NCBI GenBank assembly: GCA_009823505.1
Contig: VZQC01005766.1
Span: forward strand, 1,082,013-1,146,012
DNA: 64,000 nt
Source: Rhizomys pruinosus
Lineage: Eukaryota > Chordata > Mammalia > Rodentia > Spalacidae
Reading direction: 5' to 3'
The notes under the pieces are model-generated. The model had not been told where the DNA came from, ran no database searches, and saw nothing but the letters and a program-made list of their open reading frames with translations. Each line of letters begins with the position of its first letter. The first letter of the stretch is position 1. This document shows positions 32,942-44,159 of this stretch, one piece after another. A program made the position numbers and the translations under genes.

Positions 32942-33794
32942 AATTGGATATATTTTAGTAAGTTTCCTTTAGAACTGGTAAACTGATCCCAAAGCAGTAT
33001 TTGAAGTTAATAATATTTAGTGCTAATGAATTGTTTATGAATGAACTGTTTCCCAGCTTTTTTTTACATGGGTTCCAGGGGTTCTTGAACCCTTAGTAAG
33101 GGACTGAAAATTTTATGACTTACTCAGAGGTAGTTTGACAAGATAGTCAAATCAGAAGAGCTTTCAGATAAAGAGGATAATTGCTTTTCACTGGGGAGAC
33201 ATTCAGTGACAGAAGCAGGATATTGGAATTCCCCTGTCTGTGGTTGATGACTCCATAGTGTTGGCAAGGACTGATTCTCCATTTAGGAACCTTTTTCCTT
33301 ACCCCTGGATTGTATGATGAGGAACCAAAACAAACATTTGTTTCATTGTTCTTGGGAGCCTTCCAGGGCCCCATTTACCTGGCAGTTTCTTCAGTATCAC
33401 AAACACCACTGGCATTTTGAAACCACTTCCTTATAAAGGGATCTTTCCTTGCTGGGGGGTGGATTGAAGGTTCACTGACTAACCCAAACTTCAGGGTGCT
33501 GCCTTTTTATAGTCACAGTGACCTCATGCTATTGTAGCCCCTAGATCCTATACCTATCTTTTCAATTTTGTGCTTACCTGAAGGTACAACTAAGGGCAGT
33601 CAGACAAAATGCTGGTTTGTCCTTATTTAGTCATTCAACGAAGTCTAATCTCTTGTGGGCCAGATGCTATTCTGGACAAGCTCTTTGAACCACTGAAAAT
33701 GTTTCCTAAGCTGGAATTACTGGGAACCTAGAGACATTGGTTGGGCCTTGTCCAGGTGCAAAGGTTGATGTGAGGCTGTGGTAAGCTCCAGGGC
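32942..33794 (+). other. Unique intron stretch (copy 1)
   Basis: No repeat or gene recognised. It recurs nearly unchanged at about 44160-45000. Confidence 0.6.
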
Positions 33795-33921
33795 CTTTCT
33801 AGTGCTGGGATTATAAGTGTATGCCACCATTTCCCAGCTTTTTAACATGGGTTCTGAGGGTTGAACTCCAGCCCGCATGCTTCCATATAAAGCACTTTAC
33901 TGATTGACATCTCCCCAGTCC
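33795..33921 (-). mobile_element. B4/RSINE-type composite SINE fragment
   Basis: A B1-like piece (gtgctgggattataagtgta) runs into a tRNA-like piece (acatgggttctgagggttga ... gacatctccccag). This is the known B4-type arrangement and useful for contrast with the B2-B1 composites. Confidence 0.65.
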
Positions 33922-34799
33922 ACCAGGGGAACTTTCTACCTAACAGTATAATCTTTGGGATTAGATAAACAAAGTAGATAATTTATTAAGCAGAAATTAA
34001 GGACTATGACTGAGATCAGTTGGTTGAGGTGCCTCTTCCAGGTCATGGTAGGAGCAATTAACAGGAGGGGGGTGGGGAAGGCAAGGAAAGTCCTTGATGG
34101 GAGACAGGCTGGTGCTTTCTACATGATGTTAGAGTGTTTGAGGTGGTGTTGGGAAGGTGGCCTAGAGGATAGCAGGTAGTTGGGATATAGGTCAGGACAT
34201 AGGAGAGGAGTCAAAAGTTGAAAATGGGGGAACCTGGGATTTCTCCAGTGTTTTCATACTGCTAGCCCAGGATTCTGGGAAAACCCTCAGTCCTAGGTCA
34301 ATAGGGAGCTTTTATTACTCTAGTTGGAGGTATATATTTGGAAAATAAGCCAAACAGGAAATAGTTGAAGCCTAAAAAGCCTTAAGAGAGAAGAAAAGTG
34401 GTTACAGTCTTGGGTTAAATGTTTTACCTGCTGCTAAAATAAAGAAATGGTTATTTGAAGCAAAGTTTCTACCTAGTCTCATAAGTGTAAAAACATTAGC
34501 TAAGTAATATTCCACAAGCCTGAACTATTCATCATTTTGAACCCTATCTTTGGTTTTGTTCTTAAATCTTGAAAATTATCTTTGGTGGGTCAGCAAATGG
34601 GCTAACAGATGATTTTTGACAGGTTTTTTGTGAATGCTGTCACCTGCTGGTTCTGTTGGTGCCCCTCATCCTTGAGAAACTCTACTTGCTCTTTCTTCCC
34701 TGGTTATTATGTTTTCTTACCCTGCCAGCCTGGTTTATTAGAATGGCATACCCAGCAGAGTTGATCAATTATAGATCATTCATTTAGCCAACAAATATT
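33922..34799 (+). other. Unique intron stretch (copy 1)
   Basis: No repeat or gene recognised. It recurs at about 45136-46000. Confidence 0.6.
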
Positions 34800-35145
34800 T
34801 CTTTAAAATTTATTTCTGTTTTATGAGTGTTGTGCCTGTATGTATGTAAGTGCACCCATGCTGTGCAATGCCTGTAGAGGCCAGAATAGGACACAGAATC
34901 CTATGGAAGTAGAGTTACATATGGTTGTTAGTGCAATATGGGTGCTAGAAACTGAACCTGAGTTCTCTGCAAGAACAGCCAGTGCTCTTTTTTTTGGTCT
35001 TTTTTGAGACAGGGTCTCCCTGTAGCTCTGGCTCGAACTCACAGAGATCCACATGCCTCTGCCTCCCAAGTGCTAGGATTAAAGGCGTGCGCCACCACGC
35101 CCGGCCCAGCCAGTGCTCTTAAGCACTGAGCCATCTCTAACCCCA
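34800..35145 (-). mobile_element. B2 SINE split by a B1
   Basis: B2 3' and middle part to 34975; its head follows the B1 (aagcactgagccatctctaa). Confidence 0.88.
34990..35106 (-). mobile_element. B1 SINE nested in B2, 14-bp target duplication
   Basis: cagccagtgctctt at 34976-34989 is repeated at 35107-35120. The B1 lacks about 35 bases in its middle. Confidence 0.95.
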
Positions 35146-35289
35146 ACAAATATTTCTTGAATTCCCAATTGGGTGCCAGGCTCTGTTCTAGGTAATGAGA
35201 ATAGAAAAATAACAGGGAGGAATGCATCTTGTCCCTTATATCTTGGAGCTTTTATTTTAAAGGATACCTAGAAAGTTAAAAGAAACTTT

Positions 35290-35438
35290 TTGGGTACATG
35301 TGTACCACAGCACACTTGAGCAGATTGGAGGACAACTTTTCAGAAGCCAGTTCTCTCCTTCCACTATAAGTAAGATCTATCTGAGGATCCAACTTGGGTT
35401 GCCACGTTTGCATAACAAGCACTTTTACCCACTGAGCT
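35290..35438 (-). mobile_element. B3-like SINE
   Basis: gattggaggacaacttttca ... cagttctctccttccactat ... tttacccactgagct. Confidence 0.7.
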
Positions 35439-35439
35439 T

Positions 35440-35690
35440 TGTTGTTGTTTATTTTTGAGACTGGGTCTCATATAGCCCAGGCTAGAGCTCACTGTATAGT
35501 TAAAGACGACCTTAAATTTCTAACCTTTCCTCTGTTCTCACTGTATATATAACTAAGGATGACCTTAAATTTCTAACCTTTCCTCTGTTCTCACTGTATA
35601 GCTAAGGGTGACCTTAAATTTCTAACTTTTCCTCTGTTCTCCAAGTGCTGGGTTTGCAGTTGTGTACCACGTGCCCTACTCAGCAGTGGG
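35440..35690 (-). mobile_element. B1-like SINE with internal ~50-bp triplication
   Basis: Starts like B1 (tttttgagactgggtctcat). Then cactgtata...gaccttaaatttctaacctt recurs at 35490, 35539 and 35592, before the B1 end (caagtgctgggtttgcagtt). Copy 2 of the block shows four such units. Confidence 0.75.
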
Positions 35691-36017
35691 TTTTGATGTG
35701 ATAAAGTTTGGTGGTAAAGAAAGGAAAGATCCTTCGAATTAAGTGATACTTATTTTAGGGCAAGATGGCTAGAATAACTATAAGCAGCAGCTTTCTGGGG
35801 AAGAGCTTTCCAAACAATGGAACCAGTATTTGGACATTTAAGAACAGAATGGAATGAAATGAAATTGAATGAGGTTGTTCAAATATGTAGGACTGTGTGA
35901 GTCTAGTTTCTTATGAAACAACATTTGGAGTAAGTTGATACACAGACAACCAGTAAAGAGTATCTGGTATTTACCTAAAACAATTCTTGTGTCTTCGCAT
36001 AGTGTTTTAGAAATCTA
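35691..36017 (+). other. Unique intron stretch (copy 1)
   Basis: No repeat or gene recognised. Confidence 0.55.
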
Positions 36018-36035
36018 ACATTTGGTATTTTGAAT

Positions 36036-36263
36036 TTTTTTTTTTTTTTTAATTTATTTCAGTATGTGTATGAATGTACTATCTGCGTGCAGGTGTGTGC
36101 ACCCGTGTCGTGCGATGCCGCGGAGGTCAGAAGAGGGTCTCGGATTCCCCTGGAACTGGAGTTTCAGACGGTTCTCGGCCGCCATGTGGGTGCCGGGGAT
36201 TGAACCCGGGTCCTCTGTAAGAGCGGTCGGCGCTCTTAACCGCTAGGCCATCTCTCCAGCCCC
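36036..36263 (-). mobile_element. Young B2 SINE
   Basis: Near-consensus (gatgccgcggaggtcagaag, ccgctaggccatctctccag). acatttggtatttgaat is repeated at both ends, with one T more on the left. Confidence 0.96.
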
Positions 36264-36526
36264 ACATTTGGTATTTGAATAGCCAATTCGAGGGTTTATT
36301 GTTGAGATCACTGTTTGTTGCTGTTTACCTTCTAATGATGCTTTTAATGGCTTATGATGCTGAACTTGAGCTAGCATATACCATTTACTTCCTATCCAAT
36401 TCTGGTTTTGTCTTCAAAACTTTTGTTGACATTATTTAAATGATTGGCAAATGAAAAATAAAGAAAAGTAAAGGGCTAACAATGTACACATTTCTTAGCA
36501 ATCATTTATTGATACTAATTTTTCTT

Positions 36527-36790
36527 TTTTTTTTTTTTTTTGGTCTTTTTGAGACAGAGTCTCCCTATAGCCCCACCTGGCTTGGAACTCACTCTGTAGA
36601 CCAGGCTGGTCTTGAACTCACAGAGATCCACCTGCCTCTGCATCCTGAGTGCTAAAGGATTAAAAGTGTGTGCCAGTATGTCTGGCTTAAAGATGCTCTT
36701 TAGCTGTCATGTGGGTGCTGGGATTCAAACCCTGGTCCTCTGTAAGAGCAGTCGGTGCTCTTAACCCGCTTGAGCCATCTCTCTAGCCCC
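36527..36790 (-). mobile_element. Composite B2-B1 SINE (locus 2) with 15-bp target duplication
   Basis: A complete B1 (36527-36686) is fused to a B2 5' half (36687-36790). atactaatttttctt at 36512-36526 is repeated at 36792-36806, enclosing both parts. There is no target duplication or A-tail between the two halves, so they arrived together. Confidence 0.85.
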
Positions 36791-36806
36791 AATACTAATT
36801 TTTCTT

Positions 36807-37256
36807 GACACCATCACTTAATTGAATAAATTATTATTTAGAGTTGTTCTTAAACCAGATAATCTTCACTTTTCCCTGTATTTATGAGAAAGGGAAGGGA
36901 CTTCCCTTTTCCAAGTACCAGAAGCCCTTAACAATATAGCTTGGTAAGTAAATTATTATTTGGTAAGCTTAGGTATAGGTAGAAATCTTGGTTACACCCG
37001 ATTAATTTCTCGGCAATTGGTCTTGATACACTTCTGAGAATTTGCTTCATATATTAGCTTTAAATGTACTTAACATTTGAATGAGAAAGTAGTTGCTTTG
37101 TGTTTTCAGGTGAAATGGTTTCTTTAGGCCATCATGAATCGTTAAGTTATAAGAAAACAGTAGGAGTAGGTGTTCCTAGTTCCCCAAGGGAGTTGGAGTG
37201 CCTCCAAAATGAATGAGACACAGTCCATTTCATGGCAGGCACAAGCGAGTCCTCTA
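36807..37256 (+). other. Unique intron stretch (copy 1)
   Basis: No repeat or gene recognised. It recurs without visible change for most of 48200-48590. Confidence 0.6.
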
Positions 37257-37272
37257 CCACTTGAATTTTCTT

Positions 37273-37511
37273 TTCTTTTTTTAAAAATTTTTATTTATTT
37301 ACTTATTTTCGTATGTGTATGAATGTACTATCTGCATGTAGGTTGGTGAACCCGTGTTGTGCAATGCCTCGGAGGTCAGAAGAGGGTGTTGGATTCCCCT
37401 GGAACTGGCGTTAAAGACGGTTCTTGGCCACCATGTGGGTGCTGGGGATTGAACCCAGGTTCTCTGCAACAACAGTCGGTGCTCTTAACCACTAGGCCAT
37501 CTCTCCAGCCC
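37273..37511 (-). mobile_element. B2 SINE
   Basis: Antisense B2. tgaattttct stands on both sides. Confidence 0.93.
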
Positions 37512-37529
37512 TACAACCTGAATTTTCTA

Positions 37530-38283
37530 TAAGATAGTCTGCTTGACAGGTGGTTTTCCATCCATGCCACTCAGTCCATTTAGCACTACTTTAACACTTT
37601 AACTCTGATGGTTTATGACCAGAGACCAAAAGCAGTCTGAAGATAGATTGGATAAAACATGAGTAGGAAGATAAGAATTAATGCATTCCAAAGCCATGTG
37701 AAGATGCTTTATGGAGCAAATATAATTTGAAACTTGGTTGTAGGCTACAGCCTAGTGTACCGCAGCTTATACCTGCTCCATAGATTTTTGTTTTTTCAGA
37801 ATGAAATCCACTGAAGCAAATCATAGGAGTTGGTAGTGTCTTTATCACCAGCTAGATCAAGCCAAATGTGTACCTAAGCTTTTAGGGCAGGACCCTTGAA
37901 GGAGTGCTTTCTTATTAAAGTTATAAAGTTAATAAACCTACTTAAAATGTTAAGCAGATACTTTACCTCTTTTCTCCCTTTTTGTTTTTAAATTCAGTTT
38001 ACAAAAGTGCAAAAGTTTGAGAGATAGGGATTGGCTAAGGAATCTAAGACAGGAGCTGTACCAGACAGATTAGTGGCTTTGGCTGTTCCTTGCATGAAAT
38101 GGCAGGGAACAGGAGAACTTGTGACTAGATGAAGGACATGATCTGGCCTTTGTTTTAGATTGGGTCTCACTAATTCAGGTATCCTCAAATTCAAGATCCT
38201 CTTGCCTTAGAGCCTCACAAGTGCAAGGATTATACATGCGTGTCTCCATTCCTACTTTAATCTGGCCTTTAAACAGGATTATT
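37530..38283 (+). other. Unique intron stretch (copy 1)
   Basis: No repeat or gene recognised. Confidence 0.6.
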
Positions 38284-38284
38284 C

Positions 38285-38432
38285 TTGCTGGGCATGCTGG
38301 TGCACGGCCAGCACTTGGGAGGCAGAGGCAGGCCAATCTCTGTGAGTTCAAGGCCAGCCTGTTCTACAGAGTGAGTTCCAGGACAGGTGGGGCTACAGGG
38401 AGACCCTTCTCAAAAAGGCCAAAAAAAAAAAA
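38285..38432 (+). mobile_element. B1 SINE (first of three in a row)
   Basis: cttgctgggcatgctggtgc ... cttctcaaaaaggccaaaaa. Confidence 0.92.
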
Positions 38433-38442
38433 GGATTATTCT

Positions 38443-38596
38443 GGTCAGGTGTGGTGGCACACACCTTTAATCCCAGCACTCAGGAGGCAGAGGTTGGATG
38501 ATCTCCGAGTTTAAAGGCCAGCCTGGTCTATGTAGCAAGTTCCAGGACAGCTGGGGCTACAGGGAGACCCTTCTCAAAAAGGCCAAAAAAAAAAAA
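38443..38596 (+). mobile_element. B1 SINE (second; present only in copy 1)
   Basis: ggtcaggtgtggtggcacac ... cttctcaaaaaggccaaaaa. The tail and following ggattattctggtcaggtgt are identical to the junction after the first B1. The block is missing at the same place in copy 2 (about 49800). Confidence 0.9.
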
Positions 38597-38606
38597 GGAT
38601 TATTCT

Positions 38607-38700
38607 GGTCAGGTGTGGTGGCACACACCTTTAATCCCAGCACTCAGGAGGCAGAGGTTGGATCACTGAGTTCAAGGCCTAGCTGGGGCTACAAACTAAG
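38607..38700 (+). mobile_element. B1 SINE with internal deletion (third)
   Basis: Same 5' half as the second, then a jump to agctggggctacaaactaag. Confidence 0.88.
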
Positions 38701-39242
38701 TAGTGGGACCCGTTAGGAAGTTATAATATGACTTTAACTCAGAAAGAGATGGCAGTGGTTTGGAGAATGCTAGAGATGGTAAAAATGTTAACACGGGTAT
38801 CATTTGAAAGTAAAACCCACATGATATGTGGACAGATTACATCTGACAATATATTTATAAAATGACTAGTGAGAACTTGTTAAATGTAGTCAAAGAGAAA
38901 AAAAATGTAGTCAAAGAGTAAACTCATTTAATCTAACTTCCATGTGATAGAAAAGGAAAATGAGTAGTAGAGAGCTTCTGTAACTTGCCTAGATCACAGC
39001 TGTTATGTGGCATAGAAAGGATCTAAAGTTAGTAACTTGGCTCCATAGTTAGTGTTCTTGAATGCAGTGTCTTAGATGACTTGTCCATACTGACTTCCTA
39101 GTTGGTGTTCTTAACTACTGTGATATACTCCTTCCTCTGTCAGAGGAAATAATACCTTCTCATACATTTCACAGATGTGAAATCGTGGTGTTGACCCTGT
39201 GTTGACCTTTATATTATTGCACATAATAAGTATGCAATAAAT
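38701..39242 (+). other. Unique intron stretch (copy 1)
   Basis: No repeat or gene recognised. Confidence 0.55.
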
Positions 39243-39246
39243 GTGT

Positions 39247-39423
39247 TTTTGTTTGTTTGTTTGTTTGTTTGTTTGTTTGGTCTTTTTGAGGCAGGGTGTC
39301 CCTGTAGTCCCAGTTGGCCTGGAACTCACTATATAGACAAGGCTGGTCTTGAACTCATAGAGATCCTCTTGCCACTGCTCCCTGAGTGCTAGGATTACAG
39401 GCATGGACCACCATGCCTGGCTG
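39247..39423 (-). mobile_element. B1 SINE with (GTTT)n tail
   Basis: Seven or more GTTT units, then gaggcagggtgtccctgtag ... accaccatgcctggct. Confidence 0.92.
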
Positions 39424-39608
39424 TATTTTTTTTTTTTTTTTTGGTAGCAGGCAAGTATATTTCCAGTATGGTAACTTAAATAAAACTTGTGAGCTTTTGT
39501 TTAAAGCTTAGTAATGAGAATTTTATTATTGAACCAAATTTTCCTGTGTGACTGAGGGTGGGAAGTCTGGCCCAGGAGAGAAGCAGATGTGGGTATCAAA
39601 GAAACAGA

Positions 39609-39767
39609 CTCTAGTGGCGCACTCCTTTAATCCTAGCACTTGGGAGGCAGAGGCAAGAGGATCTTTGTGAGTTCAAGGCCAGCCTGGTCTACAGAGTGAG
39701 TTCCAGGACAGCTGGGGCTACAGGGAGACCCTGTCTCGAAAAGACAAAAAAAAAAACCAAAAACAAA
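39609..39767 (+). mobile_element. B1 SINE
   Basis: ctagtggcgcactcctttaa (5' end shortened) to A-rich tail. aaacagactcta is on both sides. Confidence 0.92.
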
Positions 39768-40330
39768 CAGACTCTAATAGCAAAGTCCAGACTGGAAACC
39801 AGACAGTTAGAGAATTCTTCAGAAAAGCTGGTTTGAGCCTGGGGAATTCCAGAGCAGAAAAGGTCTGGACTGGATGGCAGGAGTGACTGCTTTGAGCGTT
39901 TCCCAGAGTTCCTTCCCCAGGTTGCTGACTCTTCAGCTGTGGGCACAGGAGGCTCTTTTGAGGACATTTTTCCAGCTTTGACTTTGGGGACATTCTTTTG
40001 GCCTTGTTTTAAAATCCCCCAAATTAACCAGGAGCATTTGGCCTTTAGTATGCAATACCCAAGGGAATAAATAGGCCTGGCTATGTGTTTACAGTTAAAA
40101 TGGCCAAGAGTCTAAATCAGGGAATTGCCTCTGGGGCCTTGGCTTAAGTTTGTTCCCTGGTCTTCTTTGGCTTCCTCAACCCTAGGATGTAGGTCTTCTA
40201 CTATTCTTCCTAAAACCATCAAACTCTAGCTGATATTCCACTTCTTCCTGATGCTACTCTCTGCATCTGTGCCTAGTAGCTGTTCCCCATAAATTAGATG
40301 TGTAGAGACTAACAAAATACTTAGTCGGAA
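39768..40330 (+). other. Unique intron stretch (copy 1)
   Basis: No repeat or gene recognised. It recurs without visible change at about 50950-51520. Confidence 0.6.
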
Positions 40331-40348
40331 GTGTGTGTGTGTGTGTGT
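40331..40348. repeat. (GT)n microsatellite ending copy 1
   Basis: Nine GT units, then N. The equivalent in copy 2 is about twice as long. Confidence 0.95.
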
Positions 40349-40349
40349 N
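40349..40349. other. Single N at the junction of the two 11.2-kb copies
   Basis: The N lies between the (GT)n that ends copy 1 and ccttgcc that begins copy 2. A one-base gap exactly at a duplication boundary points to an assembly join. Confidence 0.95.
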
Positions 40350-40905
40350 CCTTGCCTCTTGCTTCCCCCCCCCCCCTTGTTTATGTATGGTTGACTTGTC
40401 TAGTTTCAGGCTTTTCACTTTGTTCTATATATTGGATATTGGAAGTCTTAAGTCACTCTTCCTTTCCTTGTTCTTGGAAGGTTGCTCCTAATCCATTGGG
40501 TACTCTCGCCTTAATTCCAGTTATTGGGGAGGGGGATTCCTGACTTAGCCCACAACCCGGTACCTGCCTTGAGGCAGTGGCGGGCTGCTCCGGTGATCCT
40601 AGCAGGTCCGGAACCGGAGCCCCCAACACACGACCTCCACTATTGGCACCCTAGCCAGACCAAAACCAGACCGCCTTCCTAGTTAAAGGGCGGAGGGGCA
40701 ATCCGGCGTCCGGCAGCCACTCTCTGGTGGGATTTAGGGGTCTGATCTAGGTCTGCCAGCCACCAGTCCCTCTGCCAGAAGCCAGCAAATCAATTGTACC
40801 TGCCTGGAGCTAAGCTGTGCCGGGCTGCTCCAGGGTGATCTTAGCAGTCCAGAACCTGAGCCCCCACACAGCCTCACTATGACACCCGAGCCAGACCCCA
40901 AAACC
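40350..40905 (-). mobile_element. L1 5' leader and monomers, second copy
   Basis: Repeats 29177-29724 with many single-base gains and losses. There is no L1 body next to it; it directly abuts the N. Confidence 0.85.
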
Positions 40906-40998
40906 CCATTTTTTTAATTTTATTTTTTTAGGAGAAAAGCCTGCCCTCCCTCCGCTTGACAGTGCAGGCTGATGGGCAGAACAGTCACCTCTGTGTTC

Positions 40999-41232
40999 TT
41001 TTTTTTTTTTTTTAATCTTTAGTTTTATGAATTACTGTCTTTTAGTGTCTGCATGCAGGTCTGTGCAGCCTGCGTGTCATGCAATGCTGCGGAGGCAGAA
41101 GAAGGCGTCGGATTCCCCTGGAACTGGAGTTAAGACGCTTCTCAGCTTTCCATGTGGGTGCTGGGGGATCGAACCTGGGTCCTCTGCAAGAGCAGTCCAG
41201 CTCTTAAACCACTAGGCCATCTCTCCAGCACC
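40999..41232 (-). mobile_element. B2 SINE (copy 2 of 29820-30049)
   Basis: Same B2, with small indels such as a missing gtatgaatgta piece. Confidence 0.88.
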
Positions 41233-41254
41233 AATAAAATATTTTTTTAAAGTT

Positions 41255-41372
41255 TGAATTTCGAGCAAGGCAGGCAGATCTCATGTTGAGTTCAAGACCA
41301 GCCCGGTCTACATAGTACATTCCAGGACAGCTGGGGATCAGGAGACCCTATCTCAAAAAACCAAAAAACAAA
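41255..41372 (+). mobile_element. Truncated B1 (copy 2 of 30079-30198)
   Basis: Collinear copy with several indels near its start. Confidence 0.8.
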
Positions 41373-41510
41373 CAAAGTTAAATGTAATATATAGGACTAT
41401 GGGAGGGAGAGGACTCATTCCATTTTGAATGAAAGAATACGTAATATTGTCTAAACCTTAATCATGTTTCATTTGAGAAATGTGCCTAAAGAAAGTACAT
41501 ATTTCTTATT

Positions 41511-41705
41511 CTGGAAAGATGGCTTAATGGTAAGAGCACTCCTCTGCTCTTGCAGAGGACATAAATTCAGTTCCTAGCACATTCCTGGTTGCTGACAACC
41601 ATCAGTAAAACTTGTTCCAGTTCCATGGGATATTATGCCCTCTTCTGATTTCTGGAGGCATTGCATGTTCATGGAGGAAAACACACAAATAGAAATTAAA
41701 AATCA
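41511..41705 (+). mobile_element. Old B2 (copy 2 of 30331-30525)
   Basis: Collinear copy; the middle (agtaaaacttgttccagttc) is altered. Confidence 0.8.
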
Positions 41706-41834
41706 ATTTTCAAAAAGATACTTATTTCTCACTGAATGTTCTATGAATTTTGTTTTATAGATGAATAATTAAGTCAAGAATAACTGTCTAGTGAGCCACT
41801 CAGAGGAGCTATGTAAACTTGGGGAGTGGCAGTG

Positions 41835-42160
41835 TCTTCAGAAAGGGTGCTCACTATGTAGCCCTGAACTGGCCTGGAACTCGCTGTGTAGAGGAGGCTG
41901 GGCCAGAGCTTGCAGAGATCTAATCTGCTTCTGCTGTTACTAGTTTGAGATTATAGACATGATCCACCATAGAGAAAAATCCTTCTAATTTCCCAGTTCT
42001 GTAATTGATGTAAGTGATTTTTTTTTCTTTTGGGGGAGTTTTTTGAGACAAGTTTCCCTGTGTAGCCCCAGCTGGCCTAGAACTTGCATGTAGACCAGGC
42101 TTAGCCTTTAACTCATAGAGATTCACCTGACTCTGCATCCACTACACCGGCTGGATTTGT
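41835..42160 (-). mobile_element. Two B1 SINEs (copy 2 of 30655-30957)
   Basis: Both B1 copies recur at about 41835-41975 and 42020-42157 with single-base changes. Confidence 0.82.
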
Positions 42161-42254
42161 TTTTTTAATGTAAAAGTCTTAAGATTTTAATATCCTTTGT
42201 TCCTATCCTTTGTTCCTTCATCTCAGAGAAATTATATTAAACATTAAGAGAACC

Positions 42255-42395
42255 AACTTGTTGCCACCATGTGGCACATGCCTTTAATCCTAGCACTTGG
42301 AGGCAGAGGCAGGCGAATCTTTTGTGAGTTCAAGGCCAGCCTAGTCTACAGAAGTTCCAGGACAGCTGGGCTACCCTGTCTCAAAAAAAAAGAAT
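42255..42395 (+). mobile_element. B1 SINE (copy 2 of 31069-31205)
   Basis: Collinear copy. The right-hand target duplication is lost; a T run of about 32 at 42391-42422 replaces it. Confidence 0.85.
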
Positions 42396-42422
42396 TTTTT
42401 TTTTTTTTTTTTTTTTTTTTTC

Positions 42423-42595
42423 TTTAATTTATTATTTATTATTTTGGTATTTTGAGACAGGCTCTCCCTTTAGTTTAGTCCCACCTGGCCTGGATCTTGC
42501 TCTATAGAACATGCTGCCTTGAACTTCACAGAGATCCGCCTGCCTCTGCTCCAGAGTGCTGGGATTAAAGGCGTGGGCACCATACCGCTGGTTGG
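42423..42595 (-). mobile_element. B1 SINE (copy 2 of 31240-31407)
   Basis: Collinear copy with small indels. Confidence 0.85.
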
Positions 42596-42599
42596 TTCT

Positions 42600-43950
42600 T
42601 TTAATCTGTTGTATCTTGCTCTTCTCCTAGTGGGCTTCTATGGTAATTCAGTTGAGATTTGTTCGTTGTTAAGACCTGTGCCAGCAACTAAGGCTCAGAG
42701 CAACCTTAGTACAAATATGGTACTAGAAACTATGTTTTGCTTGCAGTAACCCTCAGCAATATGTGATAGTGGTAAAGGAGGTTAAGATGGCTTCTGTTGA
42801 TAATGTCACTTTCTCATCCCTCATTTGTGCAAATCCTTTTTCAGGCTTAAAATTTCTCTATGCTTCAGGGTTATGTTCCCTTCTAACATGCTGCCTTGCA
42901 AACAGCCTTTCTGCGTACATCTATCATTGCTTAGTTTAATTGAAATAATAAACATGAAACCTGAAGAAAGAATGATGGGGTGAAAGATTTCACTTATGAA
43001 TAAATGAGACTGAGAAAAAACAATCTGGCTTAAATGAAGAAAAAAACCATGCTGAAAGGTTTTCAGGATGAAGATAAGTATCTCAGGTAAAACAGCAACA
43101 AATAAAGAAGCTTATCCGAAACTCAACAGCAAAAAAAAAAGCCACTTTACCACATAGGTGGATGGGTGAAAGCTACTTTGTACTCAGGGAATCTGATTTA
43201 TTTATCAAAAATAGTCTAATGACCAATTAGTGAGGTACATGACATGTGTGATTTGATTTCATTCTGTGGGGTTTTGCTTATCTTAAATTACTAACTAGGA
43301 GGGAGATAGCTCTGCAGATAAAGGCTTTGGGCTTAATCTATTTATGGAATAGTAATTTGCTTCAGTGATATGCTCTAGACAACAGGGAGGCTGAACACCA
43401 GTTACTGGCCTGCTTTATTTGTTCTGTTACTTTTCTAATTTTAAATTAGATATATATATATATATAGAATATATAATATATATAATGTACACCAAATATC
43501 AGTGATTGAGTATAAATCTAGAACTGGAGCATACTAGACAAGCACTCTGTCACTGAGCTGCAAACCTTCAGCTTTCTATTCCTTTAGTATGGGCTGAGGC
43601 CATACCATTTAGCAGAGAAAAACAACAAAAACCTCTCTTCTGGCCCCCTCTTGATTGCAATGAAGAGGAAAATCATGGTGTTGTGATTTTTACCTGTTTT
43701 CATCAAGGTACAGAGGAAAGAGTATCAAGGTAGAGTGAATTTAAATATCAAATTTGAGTGTTTCACTTTTCTGCTTGCTAACAACTGTAAAGTATTTAAC
43801 CTGTCTGGGATTTCTTCAATAAAAGGCTGGGGAGAGTTCAACTCCTTTGAGCTCTGAGCATTTCACTCACTAGACAATACTGCTTTCTAATTCCTTCTTG
43901 GAAAAATCTGGGGATTATATAGGTGTCTTGAAGATGGCTGAAATATGGTT
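42600..43950 (+). other. Unique stretch, copy 2 of 31408-32750
   Basis: Includes the ID-like fragment (about 43515-43580). Exact-looking stretches alternate with changed ones (42958-43135, 43440-43570). Confidence 0.7.
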
Positions 43951-43954
43951 ACCT

Positions 43955-44155
43955 TTTATAAAAATTTATTTTTATTTGTGTGTGTAATTGTGTGTTTGGT
44001 GTCTTCCGCCACATGTCATTGGTGTGATGTTGAGAGGTCAAAGGACTTTAGCGAACTGGTCTTTCTCTTCTTAATTGTAGGGTTTTAGGAAATTTGAACT
44101 CAGATCATCAGGGCTTACTCAGCAAAAAACCTTTACCCCCTAGCCACCTTGCCAG
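43955..44155 (-). mobile_element. B3-like SINE (copy 2 of 32752-32941)
   Basis: Same element with many small indels. Confidence 0.72.
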
Positions 44156-44159
44156 AAAT

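Larger units (their letters stand above)
29177..40348 (+). repeat. 11.2-kb direct duplication, copy 1
   Basis: Starts in the 5' leader of the L1 (ccttgcc at 29177) and ends in a (GT)n run. Every feature of this block recurs in the same order and orientation about 11.17-11.19 kb downstream. This copy reads smoothly: SINEs are close to consensus and target duplications are intact. Confidence 0.97.

Noticed and set aside
34990..35106. B1 inside B2 at 34.8-35.1 kb as another composite SINE
   Set aside because: The B1 has its own 14-bp target duplication inside the B2, so this is ordinary nesting.
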